Source: Rhodamnia argentea (lineage: Eukaryota > Streptophyta > Magnoliopsida > Myrtales > Myrtaceae). Taken from it: a stretch of DNA of 64,000 nucleotides. The stretch is taken from positions 20,880,283-20,944,282 of the forward strand of contig NC_063156.1 in the NCBI RefSeq assembly GCF_020921035.1. The letters are read 5' to 3'. Positions 47,684 to 60,244 of this stretch are shown here, piece by piece (position 1 is the first letter of the stretch; each line of letters begins with the position of its first letter). Both the position numbers and the translations under genes were made by a program. The notes under the pieces are model-generated. The model was given only the letters and a program-made list of their open reading frames with translations, made no database searches and had not been told where the DNA came from.

Positions 47684-49593
47684 TCAGTAATATAAAGACC
47701 CTGCAGGATTTAAAGCAACAACAGAAAGTTAAGTACCATAGTCACAGAAAGCAATCGATATACACACAGTGGAACAGCTGCAGTGCCATACCTTGCCACC
47801 AATTTCCCCTAGAAGCACTTCCGTCATCTTCTCCAGCATCTTTCTTGAACTGAAAAGAAGATGAAAGCTGTTAACAAAACTCTGAGACCGAGCAAGGGGC
47901 CTACATACTGTCCAAACAGGCCAAATCCAAATAATTTAAAGATAAATCATATCCCCATTTCAGAAACATTCACAATTGCAAGAGAAAACCTACTAAAAAG
48001 GGTTGAGCATCACGTATCTTCAAGAAACACTCGCAAGAAAAAATTGCTCCGGAAAATCCTTTAGGTCTACTTGCTTATCAAATCTAGATTCCAGGGAGGA
48101 AAAAAAATCTCCAAATCAAGCATCATGCAAAAAACCTTCTCTGGCTGGAGATGTGCAATCTTTTCAATCAGATTAGTCTTTCGCTTTAGAGTTTGGTTGA
48201 ACCCAATGTTCATCGACCACCCTTACTGCATCTAAATAAACCAAAAGGCTACATTACTTTGTGCTCACCACAGGATTTAATCCAGATCCTTGAGTACTTG
48301 GAGGGTGGCAATAGTTCTCTTGGCCACCATAGAATATAGATGAGCTGAGGTGGCACGGTTGTACTCTCTGCTCTTGATAACTGGTACCCATATCTCTGTT
48401 CCACATGCTCTGACCTCCTCCGCTGACATTCGATGTATCATCTGGTCAATAGCATAATCAAGTTACTCTCTTGGTAATACACATCCAGGGGGGGTGTTAT
48501 TAAGAAAGCATTAATCAAATGCACAACTCTGTATCTTTTGAGCACCTCATCTTCGTAAAAAGGGAGATAAATCAAAAGATAAACAGCAGATGTGGAATGT
48601 TCTCTAAACATCTCCGATTGACCGTTACAAGAACACAAAAGAGAAAGATCTAAGACACCGCCGTCAAATTCGAGCAATAACTGCCGGAGTACAATAATGG
48701 GAAGCAGAATCAATACATCAGGAAATAACGGGACCCTTACGGTGTAGAGATACCGGCCGCAACACTCTAAACATAGTAAGGACTCAATCTCGCATTCAGG
48801 TAGAATTCTACGGTGACACATAGAAGTACATGGAAGCAAGGCAGATCACACAAACCTGGAGTTCCGGATTTGCTTCTCCATGGCTCGTTCTCAAAATCGT
48901 GCTTCCTTCCGCTCTCGTAGCGCGCAGGTTCCTTCTCAGGAACCTAGTTTGCCAACAAGACACATAAGGACTCAGAAACAACTATATGTATAGCTTCTGA
49001 ATAGAAAGCACGATATTAAGGAGCCACCAGGTGGGAAACAACAAGAAGTTTCGGAATCAAAGAGCATCATTTCAAGGTCGATTGCCTCTGTCTAGCGCTT
49101 TCTTCACAAGACAAATCACAACGGATGTGCACGATCAATTTGGTCACTGATAATGTCTATTTTAACTCCGATTGGCTGAATAAACTAGATTATCGTCTAA
49201 TTAGGACGAACACAAAGCCTCATGCATCCCCCCGATCAAAGCAAATGATGAGCATCTCAACGAACGACTTCCAGTACACAGAGCAAAACAGAGCTGCTTT
49301 AAAGCATAATCATCCGAATTCCAATCGAAATGCGGCCAAAGCCGATTCAACAAACCAAGAACTCAATCGCGCATCACGAACAACAGGGCTTCAGGAGAGA
49401 GAAATGCGTCTACCTTAGACGGAGGCGCGAAGATGGAGCCGAACACGCCCGTCGAAGACGAAGATGGATACGTCTCCTTGGAACCGAACAGCTCCGAAGC
49501 AAAAGACGACGACGACGACGACGACGACGACGAAGAAGAGGAAGGGGAAGAGGCAGAGGGAGAAGACGATCCACCTTGCTTCCTTCCCTCCAT
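47684..49593 (-). CDS. Serine-rich plant-specific protein of unknown function, five exons
   Basis: Exons on the minus strand: 49593-49414, 48943-48856, 48441-48269, 47849-47792 and 47700-47684 (180, 88, 173, 58 and 17 nt). All introns are GT-AG and the reading frame is kept, giving 171 aa. The N-terminus is MEGRKQGGSS followed by a poly-Ser tract to about residue 30, then FASELFGSKE and GVFGSIFAPPSK. The middle carries YESGRKHDFENEPWRSKSGT and YGGQENY. The C-terminus FKKDAGEDDGSASRGNWWQG ends SLYY. I recall this FGSIFPPPSK / NWWQGSLYY pattern from small uncharacterised proteins conserved across angiosperms; no enzyme domain or membrane segment is visible and it is probably disordered. A TATA-like box lies about 125 bp upstream. 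The Ser tract is a (TCG)n-type microsatellite and may vary in length. Confidence 0.88.
49505..49533. repeat. Trinucleotide repeat coding poly-Ser
   Basis: (GAC)n on plus, read as (GTC/TCG) on the minus strand, inside exon 1 of the serine-rich gene. In-frame expansion would alter only the Ser run. Confidence 0.9.
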
Positions 49594-49718
49594 TTTTTCC
49601 CTCCTCACTCACCGCCTTCCGCACCACAGTCGGCAACACGTTGCAGCGGGGAAGAGATACGAAGCCGGCGAGCCGCGACGAGTCGAGTGATGGCAATGGA
49701 AGGCGAGGCGGATACACG

Positions 49719-49731
49719 TTTATATATATAG
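49719..49731 (-). promoter_or_regulatory. TATA box of the serine-rich gene
   Basis: On the minus strand CTATATATATAAA, about 125 bp before the ATG. Confidence 0.6.
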
Positions 49732-49734
49732 ACA

Positions 49735-52351
49735 CGAACGATTGCCACCGCCAAAGGAAAGCGCGAAAAGGCAGACGAACACGATTAGCCCTCACGCTAC
49801 GACCGAAGAAACAACCAAACAAAAAAAAAAAAGAGAAAGAGCCCCCACCACCCCAACCAAAAAAAGAAGAAGAGAGAATATAAAAAAAATAAAGGGGAAG
49901 AGAGAGAGAGAGAGAGAGAGAGGAGAGACGCGAGCTCGGGGCAAAAAGAGGAAGAAGAAAGCAAAACAGAAGAGGAACACCGAAAAGAAGAGAGAGGCGC
50001 GTCACGTGATAGATGGCACGCGATGCCGACGACCCCTCCCTAAAACGAAACCGTCGCTACGCTACGCTAACCCCCCCTAATTTATATACATTTTCCCCCA
50101 ATTTAATAAAAAGAAAAAAAAATAAATATAAATAGTTTATCATAAATCTAAAAATAAATAATAATAATAATAAATAATTGCCATTGAAGCCTCTGAAGCT
50201 CGCCCCGCCTTCTCTCTGCCGTTCCTCTCCGTCCCCTGGGCGGGGCAGCTCGCTGCTCTACCTGTCGGGGAGGGCTAACGGATCGGCGCCACGTGGAGCC
50301 ATCAACCGCCCAGGTGGGCCCTCCCTGCTGAACCCTCCAACCTGTTACTGCCACGAACGCCCTCCTGTGGATAATAACCACCCACCCCCACCCCCCCCCC
50401 CCAAAAGTCTCTTCACGCCTTTTGATTTGCCCTTTTTGGACCCATCCACGTCATTCTCTTCTTCTTCGTTTTTTACTTCCCTATTTTGGACCCTCCACTT
50501 TCTCTTGTTTTTGCGAATCCGCCCCCCTCGTTGAACGCCCCATTGACAAATCGCTGTCTAGCCATGGCGGTGACGAGGAGAGAATGCGAATAGTTCCAAA
50601 CCCCACCCCCCAAAGAGAGAGAGAGAGAGAGAGAGAGAGGGACGTGAGCTTTTGACCTTATCGTTTTATCTTGTCCGAACCCCGACAAGGGTGGGTCGTC
50701 CCCAAGCTCAGATATGGAGCAACAGCTGCCGGAACATGGATGCAACTGTTGTTATACAACACGGCATTGCATTTCATATATTATATATTTCAGTGAGTTC
50801 GGTTGGGTTCTGGGCCCTTTGAGTTTAATGATGGGATCCCACCGGAGGAGGAAGCGAAGTTCATGATGGTTTGAGATAAGATCCTTTCTGGGTTGAGACC
50901 AAAAGCGATGGAGTCACGATTGACAATCATGTTGGGGGTGTGTGATTGAGTCCATGGGTGGGTAAAAGAAGAGGAAATTTCGTCATTGACTCTATGGTAA
51001 AGTTAAGTTTAGGGAGGGGAAATTTAAAATAAAAAAAAAAGTTGATATCGAGTTCCGTCCAGATCGATCCGTGCCCCGATACGCTGACCGTATTCATGTA
51101 TAAATGAGTTGCGAATCGAGGGCAACGGAACGAAGAAGGATGTGCATTCTCGATCCTAATCGAATTGAGTTGACATGACGGGGAGGGAGTTGGGATATCG
51201 AAAAGGACGTCGGGCTGAGGGTGGGGCCCACGAGAGAGAGTGGGAGGTGGGGGACACGACCCTAGGACCCCCCGACTAGGAGTTAGGCTCACCACTGAGG
51301 ATCGCCGCATGGGGGCTTTGGATTTTCGGTTTGCGACTTTTTTTTCGTTTGTTGAATAGTCCGGTGATTTGATAAAAAGGAGGGGGTTGAACTCGAAAAG
51401 ATTCTGAGCCACATGGAGTGTTTGTCTCGACCGGTCGTGGTCTCTCTCCGCCGTGCCGTCCAAATTCCGCCTTAGGATCATGGGATGTGTCGACTTTCCC
51501 ATCATACGATATGTGGTGATGGGCCCCGGTCTGGCTTTATCCTTTTGGGCGGGGCGGGGGGGTGTGTGCTGAGATGGGGTCGGTGATGTTTACCTTCGTT
51601 CGCCCTTTTGGAACGTTGCGGACGGAAGATAGTGGGCGTGGCTGTTCTCTAATTGCCCATATCATCTCGTGAATAGCGTATGCCTAGAGAGACATAATTT
51701 GTGCCTATGATCCGCGAACCGTTCGTAATGGTGCGAGGCTTCCGCATCGGTCATTTTTACCGTGGATGATCTGCTTTCGATCAGATTGAAGATTTAATTT
51801 TAAGTCCAGCATGACCACAAAAAAAATAAAATAAAAATTCTGGTATTAGAAAACGAAGCTGCAGATGAAACCGGGCAACTTTTACTTTTACTGATCAAGT
51901 AAGTTGGTTTCACATCATGAAAACGAGCAATATCTAATATGTGATTCTAATTTTGATAGTCACTTCTTAAATCGGGTTATCGTTAAGTATTTCAATAATC
52001 CTTTCTTATTGACACGAGTTATTAAATGGAAAGAAAGAGGATTGCACTTGAAAATTGCGATTATTCTTATTTAGAGACATCTCTAATTCGTTTCCTCTTA
52101 GTTTTTGTAACTCACTAACCAGTTTTAAATGGACCAAGCCTCCAGAAAAAAGTACTCGCAATACCGATACGGATCGGTGACCATTTGGGGGGGACGTTAG
52201 TTAGTATATGGCTCACCAAATTCTCTCGTATTAAATATGGGACTTAGAAAGTCACAAATTACGTACTCAAAGAATTGAAGTCATCGTCAAAGTTGGCCCT
52301 TATGGCCTCGAGAATATTCCCCTTATTTGATTTCTGATCACGTCCATTCTT
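49735..52351. other. Upstream region of the serine-rich gene; no other gene
   Basis: Purine-rich leader or promoter DNA with (GA)n runs at 49899-49922 and 50613-50639 and a poly-C run at 50389-50402. GA runs next to a promoter are often bound by BBR/BPC factors in plants, which is only a suggestion here. From about 50700 onward nothing is recognisable; long minus-strand ORFs there are low-complexity. Confidence 0.45.
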
Positions 52352-52359
52352 ATACATTG

Positions 52360-52699
52360 TAGGAGGGAGCGGTTCCAGATTCCGTACAAGTTACACTTGG
52401 AACCTGGAACATATCCGTCTATACAAGCTCTTTATTTTTTGGAACCTGGAACCTACCCCGTAAACCTTGAAACCTAGCACCTACCCCGCCATAGATTCTA
52501 GAGCCGGTTCCGGGTTCCGCCCAAGTTCAACATGTATAAGTTTCACCGCCTGGAACCCGGAATGTTACCGTCAGAACAGGTTCTCTAATTTTTGAAACCC
52601 GAAACCTACCCTCCACATGCTAGAACCTAAAACCGATCAATTCTCACCGGTCCGGTTCTCCAGGTTCCTAGTTCTATCCCGGAACTATGCTTACCCCTA
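52360..52699. mobile_element. hAT MITE, 340 bp
   Basis: Ends TAGGAGGGAGC on the left and, reversed, TAGGGGTAAGC on the right. The flank ATACATTG at 52352-52359 and 52700-52707 is a perfect 8-bp duplication. The interior is filled with GGAACC/GGTTCC-type hexamers and CCTGGAACC words. No coding capacity. Confidence 0.92.
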
Positions 52700-52707
52700 A
52701 TACATTG

Positions 52708-53249
52708 CACCATCCCAAAAACTTGTCAAGAGCCGCACCTTGTTCGAATCCTCTCGCTCCGACATACACTCTCTGTCCTTGTTGGATCGGGGTATAGGCC
52801 TAGTCTGCTCGGCGAACCACACTTTTGATAAGAGAGGTCCCACTCTAATACTATTTGTAAATAATCCAATGCCATGTGATTGCCAGTTGTCCTATTATCA
52901 TGTACATGCATCCGCACCACATAGTGGAGTTGTCTAGATTGTAAGACACTTATCTCCTTTTCCTTTTTACCAAGGAAATGTTATGAAAAGCATCATGATT
53001 TTTCATCTCAATATCACTCTACGAGCTTTGTTTTTGCACTTGCACTTTGTGCTTAGGCACCAGGCTCTATCTAACAACAACTGTCCATAGGAGTTTATGT
53101 AACACAGTAGTTTTTCAAGAATTTCCCAAGCCTCTTGGAAGGTAAGCCTTGTAGCGCTCGGCCTCCACCGTAATGGTAATTTTCGTTATGAACTAATTTC
53201 TTTCGTACGATCCAACTCGATCTTCGCCTGCAACAAGTTAGCTATTATG
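52708..53249. other. Intergenic, no recognisable gene
   Basis: Nothing identified between the hAT MITE and the copia element. Confidence 0.5.
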
Positions 53250-53467
53250 CATAATATAAGCCACAATTATTAACCTTAAGTAGTGCTCTAAGATCGCTAT
53301 GATTAGATACACGAATCAAAATTATGAAGTAGGGGATGCGGAATATCGATGTTTTAACGCTCAATAGCTTATCCTCTATAACTATAGCGTCCCATACCGC
53401 CGACACCCCGATGGGAACGCTTTCCAAAACCTCGCTCTCTTATTTAATTAATCTTTCCTTAACTAGA

Positions 53468-53718
53468 GTAATCGGCGCATGTAGAAGCTTTAAAATAGAA
53501 AATTGAGCGGGGCGGCCATGCGGGGCACAAGAGCATTGAATACAAAGCATTCAAATGGTGGGCATGCCTGTACAAAGGGTACTGCCTTTCGTAGTAATCG
53601 GCACATGCGGAAGCTTCAAAATAGAAAATCGAGTAGGATGGCCATACGGGCACAAGTGTATGGAATACAAAACATTCAATTGGTAGGCACATTTATACAA
53701 AAGGTATGGCCTTTCGTG
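53468..53718. repeat. Tandem repeat, two copies of 126 bp
   Basis: Copies start at 53468 and 53594 (GTAATCGGC(G/A)CATG) and end in CCTTTCGT. They lie in the DNA that splits the left copia LTR. Confidence 0.85.
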
Positions 53719-54957
53719 ATTTCGCTAACCATATAACACACATATTTCAAACAACGGTCTTTTATTCACATCTCGTATGTTCAACTACACAAACTATTCT
53801 TTCTTATATGTTCACACAGCCACTTCATTTATTTACAATATTTACATGGGAGGAGTGCAATAGAGGGAAATTAGATGGAAACTAAAGCGCTTCGAGTATT
53901 AATGACTCCATTTCCATTTGCTCGTATTTCATTCCTCTTCGAACCCGAATATCAAACCCGTATGAGGAATGAACACCTCACTATTGTCTTCATCATTCGC
54001 GATCCCAAACGCGTTGAACCGGTGAGGTGGAATAGGACCTAACCATCCCGATATCCCATGGCAAGAAATGACCTTGAACTCAAAGGCAACTAAACCAATT
54101 GGAGGTCCCTCTTCCCTATAAACCCTTGATCAAACGATCTTATAATGGCTTCTCAATGGACTGTTAGGTCGGACATGAACATGATCTCGTATGAACCTAC
54201 CAATCCATAGAGGTTCACCATAGAGACATTGTTGTACCGGCATCGGATTATCCGACATACTTTCGATTTGAAAAAGGGTTTCCATTATTGGAGTGATTGG
54301 ATTACACTCGGGAGTAGAATTCTATTCTAAATGACTAAACCAACTATAACATCACGGAATTGAGGATCATCCAAAACAACCAAACACACCTCATATCAAC
54401 GGCAGATATCAGAATCCTACTAAAGCAATCACGATCTTCATAGAAAAAAGATTTGAGAATGATATCCAAATCCTCCATCACAACTCATCAATCATCAGAA
54501 TCTAACACTCGCATCCGTAATCATAGAAATCATAGTAATAAAGATAGAGATATACTTGCCTCGACTAAGTGAGAAATCAAATGGACGAATGATCGGATGG
54601 ACGAACATACAAATGAATGGACAGAATGGGACGCCAAAAAGCCAAGGGTGGTGGACGACTTAGGCCGACGCATTGAAGGCACAGACGATGGCACATGGTT
54701 CGATGGCAACGTGGACGGCTTACGACAGCATCATGGCGGTTGTCGACTATGGTACGGCCGAGAGGGAGGGTTGGCGGTGGTCGGCGATCTAGCGGGGTAA
54801 CGACAAAGATTTCCAACAACGGTTGTTTAGTCCAATCAGCTTAGTACAGTAAGTTTGCGATCAGCGGCTCGTAGTGGAGTCAACTTACAACAAGTCAACA
54901 GCTTGAGCAGCTTGCGTAAACACCGGGATGCACCACGTGTCCACCACGTGTCCTAAG

Positions 54958-55372
54958 GCGGTGACATGTGGCTGCGACATGTCCTTCTATCGGCTATGCT
55001 CGTGGCATGCGACCCTCTGTTTGCCCATGTGCAACCATGTCCCATATTTTGTCTCCGATTGTCCAATTTCATACATACTTGACCCAAGGCGGTGACATGT
55101 GGCTGCGACATGTCCTCCTATCGGTTGTGCTCGTGGTATGCGACCCTCTGTTTGCCCATGTGCAACCATGTCCCATATTTTGTCTCCGATTGTCCAATTT
55201 CATACATACTTGACCCAAGGCGGTGACATGTGGCTGCGACATGTCCTCCTATTGGTTGCGCGACATGTCCTCCTATTGGTTGCGCTCGTGGCATGCGACC
55301 CTCTGTTTGCCCATGTGCAACCATGTCCCATATTTTGTCTCCGATTGTTCAATTTCATACATACTTGACCCG
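54958..55372. repeat. Tandem repeat, three copies of 131 bp
   Basis: The word GTGACATGTGGCTGCGACAT begins at 54961, 55092 and 55223. Each unit ends near CATACATACTTGACCC. The third copy has an additional internal 24-bp duplication (CGACATGTCCTCCTATTGG at 55237 and 55261). The two distal copies are nearly identical. Confidence 0.92.
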
Positions 55373-55789
55373 ATGGGACCTAATTTCCACCTATTGTGTC
55401 CCTAAAAATAGGGTCGGGTCCATAAAAATTCCTTAAAAATACTCGAGAGTTCGGATAAAAATCCCTAAATACTTATTGAATAATCTAAACTCATTAAATA
55501 CTACTTTACTCATAATCGGGTGAGGGTTTTCGGGTCATCACGAATCACGTTATGTGGCGACTCTTAATGTTAGTTTATGTGAGTATTAGAGTTTAAAGGA
55601 TGGACTTGAGATCTATTTGTAGAGTTTGTAACATATCCCTTCATTATGAATTAGGTTTAACTCGACCCACCTATCCAGCCCCATATTAAACTAAATAGGA
55701 AATTGTATATCTTTCCTTTATTATACCAATTAATAATTTCAATAATAATTAATAAAGCCCAGATTAGAAATAACTTTTACATTCTCTCA

Positions 55790-58700
55790 CTTGGGCTATA
55801 TTAATTAAAATTGTACTAATTCTTAATAATTAAGCCAATCCCATAAAATCTCAAATGCCGAATCATATCAGTAACTACATCATAAAACATAAAGCCATTT
55901 ATGGTCACAAGTTCACTTACCTTTACCGACATGGATTTAATATGATAGTGTGGCAAACAAATAACATTTCAAATAATAGAGTAACTTTATGTGTTATCCT
56001 CCTTGTTAGTCACCATTTTATTACTTTATGTGTCATGAAATCTAATGTGACACAAGAGAATATCCTTATGGTTTCAACGGAACCAGCATATGTCTTACCT
56101 TTATAGTCAAATATACTTTATGTGTAACAAGACATATGCATTTAACTAAAAATAAATGCCCCAGCCATCACTTAATGTTTACACAACCTTTGAGATTTTA
56201 AACAAAAATGTATTCAATTAGAAAATAATACATTTATAAATTCTTTATTGAATATAAGAGAGTCAATACATATCAAAATCGTTACTTAATATAACAAAAC
56301 ACAGATGTAAACTTTATTAGAGATAAAACTAAAGAGCTCCTACTAAACAACAACATCCTAGGATGCTTCTAAGTCCATGTTAATGACATGTCATTCAAAT
56401 ACAAAAGGGCGTAGACTTTTTAGTTAGGGGATTAGCAATCATATCATCCGTAAAAATATGTTATACTGTAGTGTCATCATTCTCATCTATTACCTTTATA
56501 GTAAAAAATTGAGCGCTAGATGCTTAGACCTCTTGTAGCTCTGTTGTTAATTAATAACACTATAGAGTTATTGTAATAATACGACCGTATAAGCCTATCA
56601 ACAAAGTCAAATATGATCAACTCTCTAATGTTGTTTCAAAGCTAAATAGCCCGAGTAGTAGCCGAAAAACATGCTATAAACTCCCCTCGCTTTATAGAAG
56701 ATGATACCATTTTTATGTTTCCCACGTTTTCATAGTACTGCACCTCCAATTAACATACAAATATATTAAGTTATTACTTCACATAATCCCGACAGCTAAC
56801 AAAGTCTAAATCCGTATAAACTTCTAGCTGCAGGTGTTGAATATGTCTATAAATCAGCATATTGTCTTTTGTCATCTTTAAATACCTCAAAACTTTCTTA
56901 GCAGCAACCTAGTGATCGTGTTCTAGATTTAATCGATATTTGCCTTCAAGTCCTGTTGCAAAAGCAACATTTGGTTTGGTGCAAACTTGAGCATACATTA
57001 TGTTTCTAAGTGTACCAGCATAAGTACATTATTTATTTGAGTTTTCCTAATATTTTTATGAGGACATTGTGACAAATTCAGTTTATCACCCTTAATGATT
57101 GGAGCAATTTCTGACTTGCAATACTGTTTACTGAATTTTTTCAAAATACGATCAACATGTATCCTTTAAAATAAATCCAATACATGGCAAGAACGATCCA
57201 TATTGATCTCAATGCCTACGACAAAAGACGTCTTAACAAGATCCTTAATGTCAAAATGCTTTGACAACTTCACTTTGCCTTATATAGTAATTCAATATCA
57301 CTTGCCGCAAGCAATACATTATCCACATGAAACATGAGGAAAATTAATTTTCTCCCACTGACCTTACATTATATACACCGATCTACATTATGCTCATCAT
57401 AACTGAATGAAGTTACAACCTTATAATACTTTAAGTACCATTGTCTAAAAGCTTACTTGAAGCCATAAATTTTCAATTATACACAAGCTTACCCGCATCA
57501 TCTCTTGCAAAACCTTCAGGTTATTTCATATAAACTTTCTTATCGTTGTCTCCATTCGGACAAGAAGTTCTAATATCCATCCGGTAAAGATCTATATCAT
57601 AATGAGCTATAATGCCATAATAACTTTGAAATAATCTTTAGAAGAGATTGGAAGAAAATTTACTATACAATCTACTCTTTCTTTCTGAGTGAAACTTTTA
57701 ACTACCAGCCTAGCTTTAAACTTCTCAATCTTTCATTCGGAGCTCCTTTTAGTCTTACTTACCCAATTGCAGCTGATGGGCTTGTGACCTTTAGGCATGT
57801 AAACAAGCTTTCAAACACCATTATGTTTCATAGATTGCACCCCTTCTATCGGTGCATCCAACCACGGATCCGATTGATGACAAGAAACAACATCTATATA
57901 AGTTATTAGATCAATCACACAGCCGATATGGTAGTCATGCTCTCCTAGATAGACTATCGGTGTGGTGGTATAATTAACCATCTCTGTTTGATGGATCTAT
58001 AAAGTGGAGCTACTTCAACCTTACACCCCGCTTGTGGGGTTTGATAAACTTTATTAGTAACAATCTCAATAACAATATCTTGAACCCCAACAAGTTCGGT
58101 TTGTGGTTTGGGGGGCTACATAATCGTTTGTATAGGGAGAGAAAGAATGACACAGTAATCCCCATCGTACCGTTATCTTTAATAGTCCGTGAGTAGCTAA
58201 TCTATTCGGCCATATCAATTTCTAGCAACTTAGCTATATGTGATTCCACAATTCTCGTAACTCCATTGGGATTATAAAATCAATATCCTTTCAAATGATC
58301 TAATTAAGGTACGAAATAAATTTGCCAGTTCTAGAGTCCAAGTTACTTAATGTTGGATTATATAATTTCACTTTTGCAAGAAAAACCAAATCTTAATATT
58401 GTTCAAACTAAGTTTACGTCCAGTCCATAACTCAAAAAAAGTTAATGGGACAGCTTTGGTAGAAACTCAATTCACAATGTAAAGGACCGCTTTAAAAGCT
58501 TCGCCTTACTAATCTTATTCTTCATCATATCTTCAAGGGTGTGATTGCACCTTTTGGCCACCCATTTTGATTTAAGACTCACCAAGAATAGTAAACCGAG
58601 TTACTATTCTAGAATCCTTTTAAGTATTTCGCAAATGGCCGTTTAAGCTATCTAGCATCGCCAAGCCTACCAAAATACTTGCTAACCCCGGTCAAATCTG

Positions 58701-59215
58701 ACAACCTTTATGACTTTTCCCAACTATTTCTTGACTCTAGTCAAAAAAATAATGAACTTGTTAAGAAATCTAAACTTTACTTTAATTAAGTACAAATAAC
58801 CATATAGGCAATAATCGTCAATAAATGGGATGAAATAAAAATTTCTAAGCAATGCTGCCGTATATGGTCCACTTATATGAGTGTGAATGACATCTAATGG
58901 ATCATAACTACAAACTTCAGTTTTATTCTTTATCTTAGTCATCTTACCTCTATAACAGTCTATGCAAGTCTTAGATCACTTTTGAGACTAGGCAAGATGT
59001 TGGCATTTATCAGCCTTTCCACTCTTTCTTTAGAGAAGTGATTAAGACGTTTATACTATAACATATAAGACTGTTCCTTAGGTAGAAGTCTTTTGGAATC
59101 AACTTTTCAATTGTATAAGTGACTTTTGTCAATGGGAATAAAACATAATATATACAATCCATTGAACATATAGCAGCACCCAACCTTATTTGAATCAAAG
59201 AACATAGAGACACTA
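55790..59215 (-). pseudogene. Copia gag-pol remnant
   Basis: On the minus strand, in pol order: a pre-integrase region (about 59213-59010), integrase core with LDVIHTHISGPYTAALLRNF and FIPFIDDYCLYGYLYLIKVK (58942-58724), reverse transcriptase with FHVDNVLLAAS in place of YVDDILLAAS (57340-57301), the RT end YAGTLRNIMYAQVCTKPN (about 57030-56970), and the RNase H tail ending LRPFVFE near 56400. Many stops and frameshifts throughout; the RT catalytic YVDD is degraded to HVDN. Not functional. Confidence 0.85.
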
Positions 59216-59780
59216 TTATTCCTTATATCAAAATAGTAGCTACACAAGTCCGGACTTAATATGAAAACTAAATCCTGTCGTTAAGGAAAGTATATAAAAT
59301 ATGTTTCTTAATGTCAAATTAAAACCAGAATCCAGAATGGCATTCCCACGAACTCAACGCCAACTTTATTGTTGTTTCCATAGTGAGCTAGATTCCCACG
59401 AAATTACCAGTATTACTCCTACCCTTTGTATACACATACGGTCAAAAATCTCTCTCTCAAAAGGAAAATTTTCCTTCTTTGGTTTTTTTCACCTTTCTAC
59501 AATTACTATAAAAAACTGTCTGTCTCTATTGTCTCCCTCAAGACTTTTCATTGGTAATGTCACGCGTAACCCTTCGAAAGCACTTGTTTGAGGACAGAGA
59601 GACAGAAACAAACCCGAAGTTAACAAGGGCTAATTGTTTCACCTATCATGTTTTCACACTAGCCTTAAAGAAAACTCAAACCGACTCTGCTTTTATCAAT
59701 TTTCCCGAAACAAAACCTTCAAAGCCCGCCCTCCTCCAAAAAAAAAAAGCCAAAATGTGATTTCGAGATCTAAATTATGG

Positions 59781-59792
59781 TGGCTCTAATAC
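59781..59792 (-). other. Putative primer-binding site of the copia element
   Basis: Minus strand GTATTAGAGCCA just inside the right LTR, close to TGGTATCAGAGCCA, the common initiator-Met tRNA complement of copia elements. Confidence 0.55.
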
Positions 59793-60244
59793 TTACATGT
59801 AAGTTGCGATTATTAACCTTAAGCAATGCCCTAAGATCATCATGATTAGATACACGAATCACAATTATGAAGTAGGGGAATTTACCCACCTGACTTGGAA
59901 TACATTGTTCTTGACACGGACTGTTGACTTCCAATGGTCAAGAGCTTTTCCTCTATAACCTCTTTAAACACTTGCTTCATTAAGACTACCCCTCACGTAT
60001 GGCGTTCTGTGGTGACTCTTTATATGAGATTATGTGTGAGCATTAGAATTTAGAGGACGGACTTGAACTCTATTTATAGAGTTTGTAACCTATCCCCTCA
60101 TTATGGATAAGGTTTAACTTCGCCCACACTATCCAACCTCATATTAAACCAAATAAGAAAGTATATATCTTTTCTTTATTAGACCAATTACTAATTACAA
60201 TAATAATTAATAAAGCTCAAATTAGAAAGAACTTTTACACATAA

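Larger units (their letters stand above)
53255..60239 (-). mobile_element. Decayed Copia LTR retrotransposon with split left LTR
   Basis: Both outer edges abut CATAA (53250-53254 and 60240-60244), a 5-bp target duplication. The right LTR (5' LTR in element sense) is 59798-60239, 442 bp, TGTAAG..TTTTACA. The left LTR has its outer part at 53255-53400 (TTATTAACCTTAAG.. ATTAGATACACGAATC) and its inner part at about 55545-55781 (GAGTTTGTAAC .. TTTTACA), with about 2.1 kb of unrelated DNA between. Next to the right LTR lies a primer-binding-like sequence (minus GTATTAGAGCCA, initiator-Met tRNA type). Pol fragments between are listed separately. The insertion is old: LTRs differ at many sites. Confidence 0.82.

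Noticed and set aside
49415..50005. 196-codon minus-strand ORF and several plus-strand ORFs near 49.4-50.1 kb
   Set aside because: Low-complexity translations of GA and GAC repeats. The real minus-strand exon 1 lies in another frame with proper splice sites.
50927..51505. 192-codon minus-strand ORF
   Set aside because: No domain, biased composition, no splice or promoter context; treated as chance.
52741..52756. GTTCGAATCC word resembling a tRNA T-arm
   Set aside because: No matching A-box or cloverleaf upstream.
54961..55436. Repeated ORFs starting MAATCPP.. on both strands
   Set aside because: They arise from the 131-bp tandem repeat; identical repeats give identical chance ORFs.
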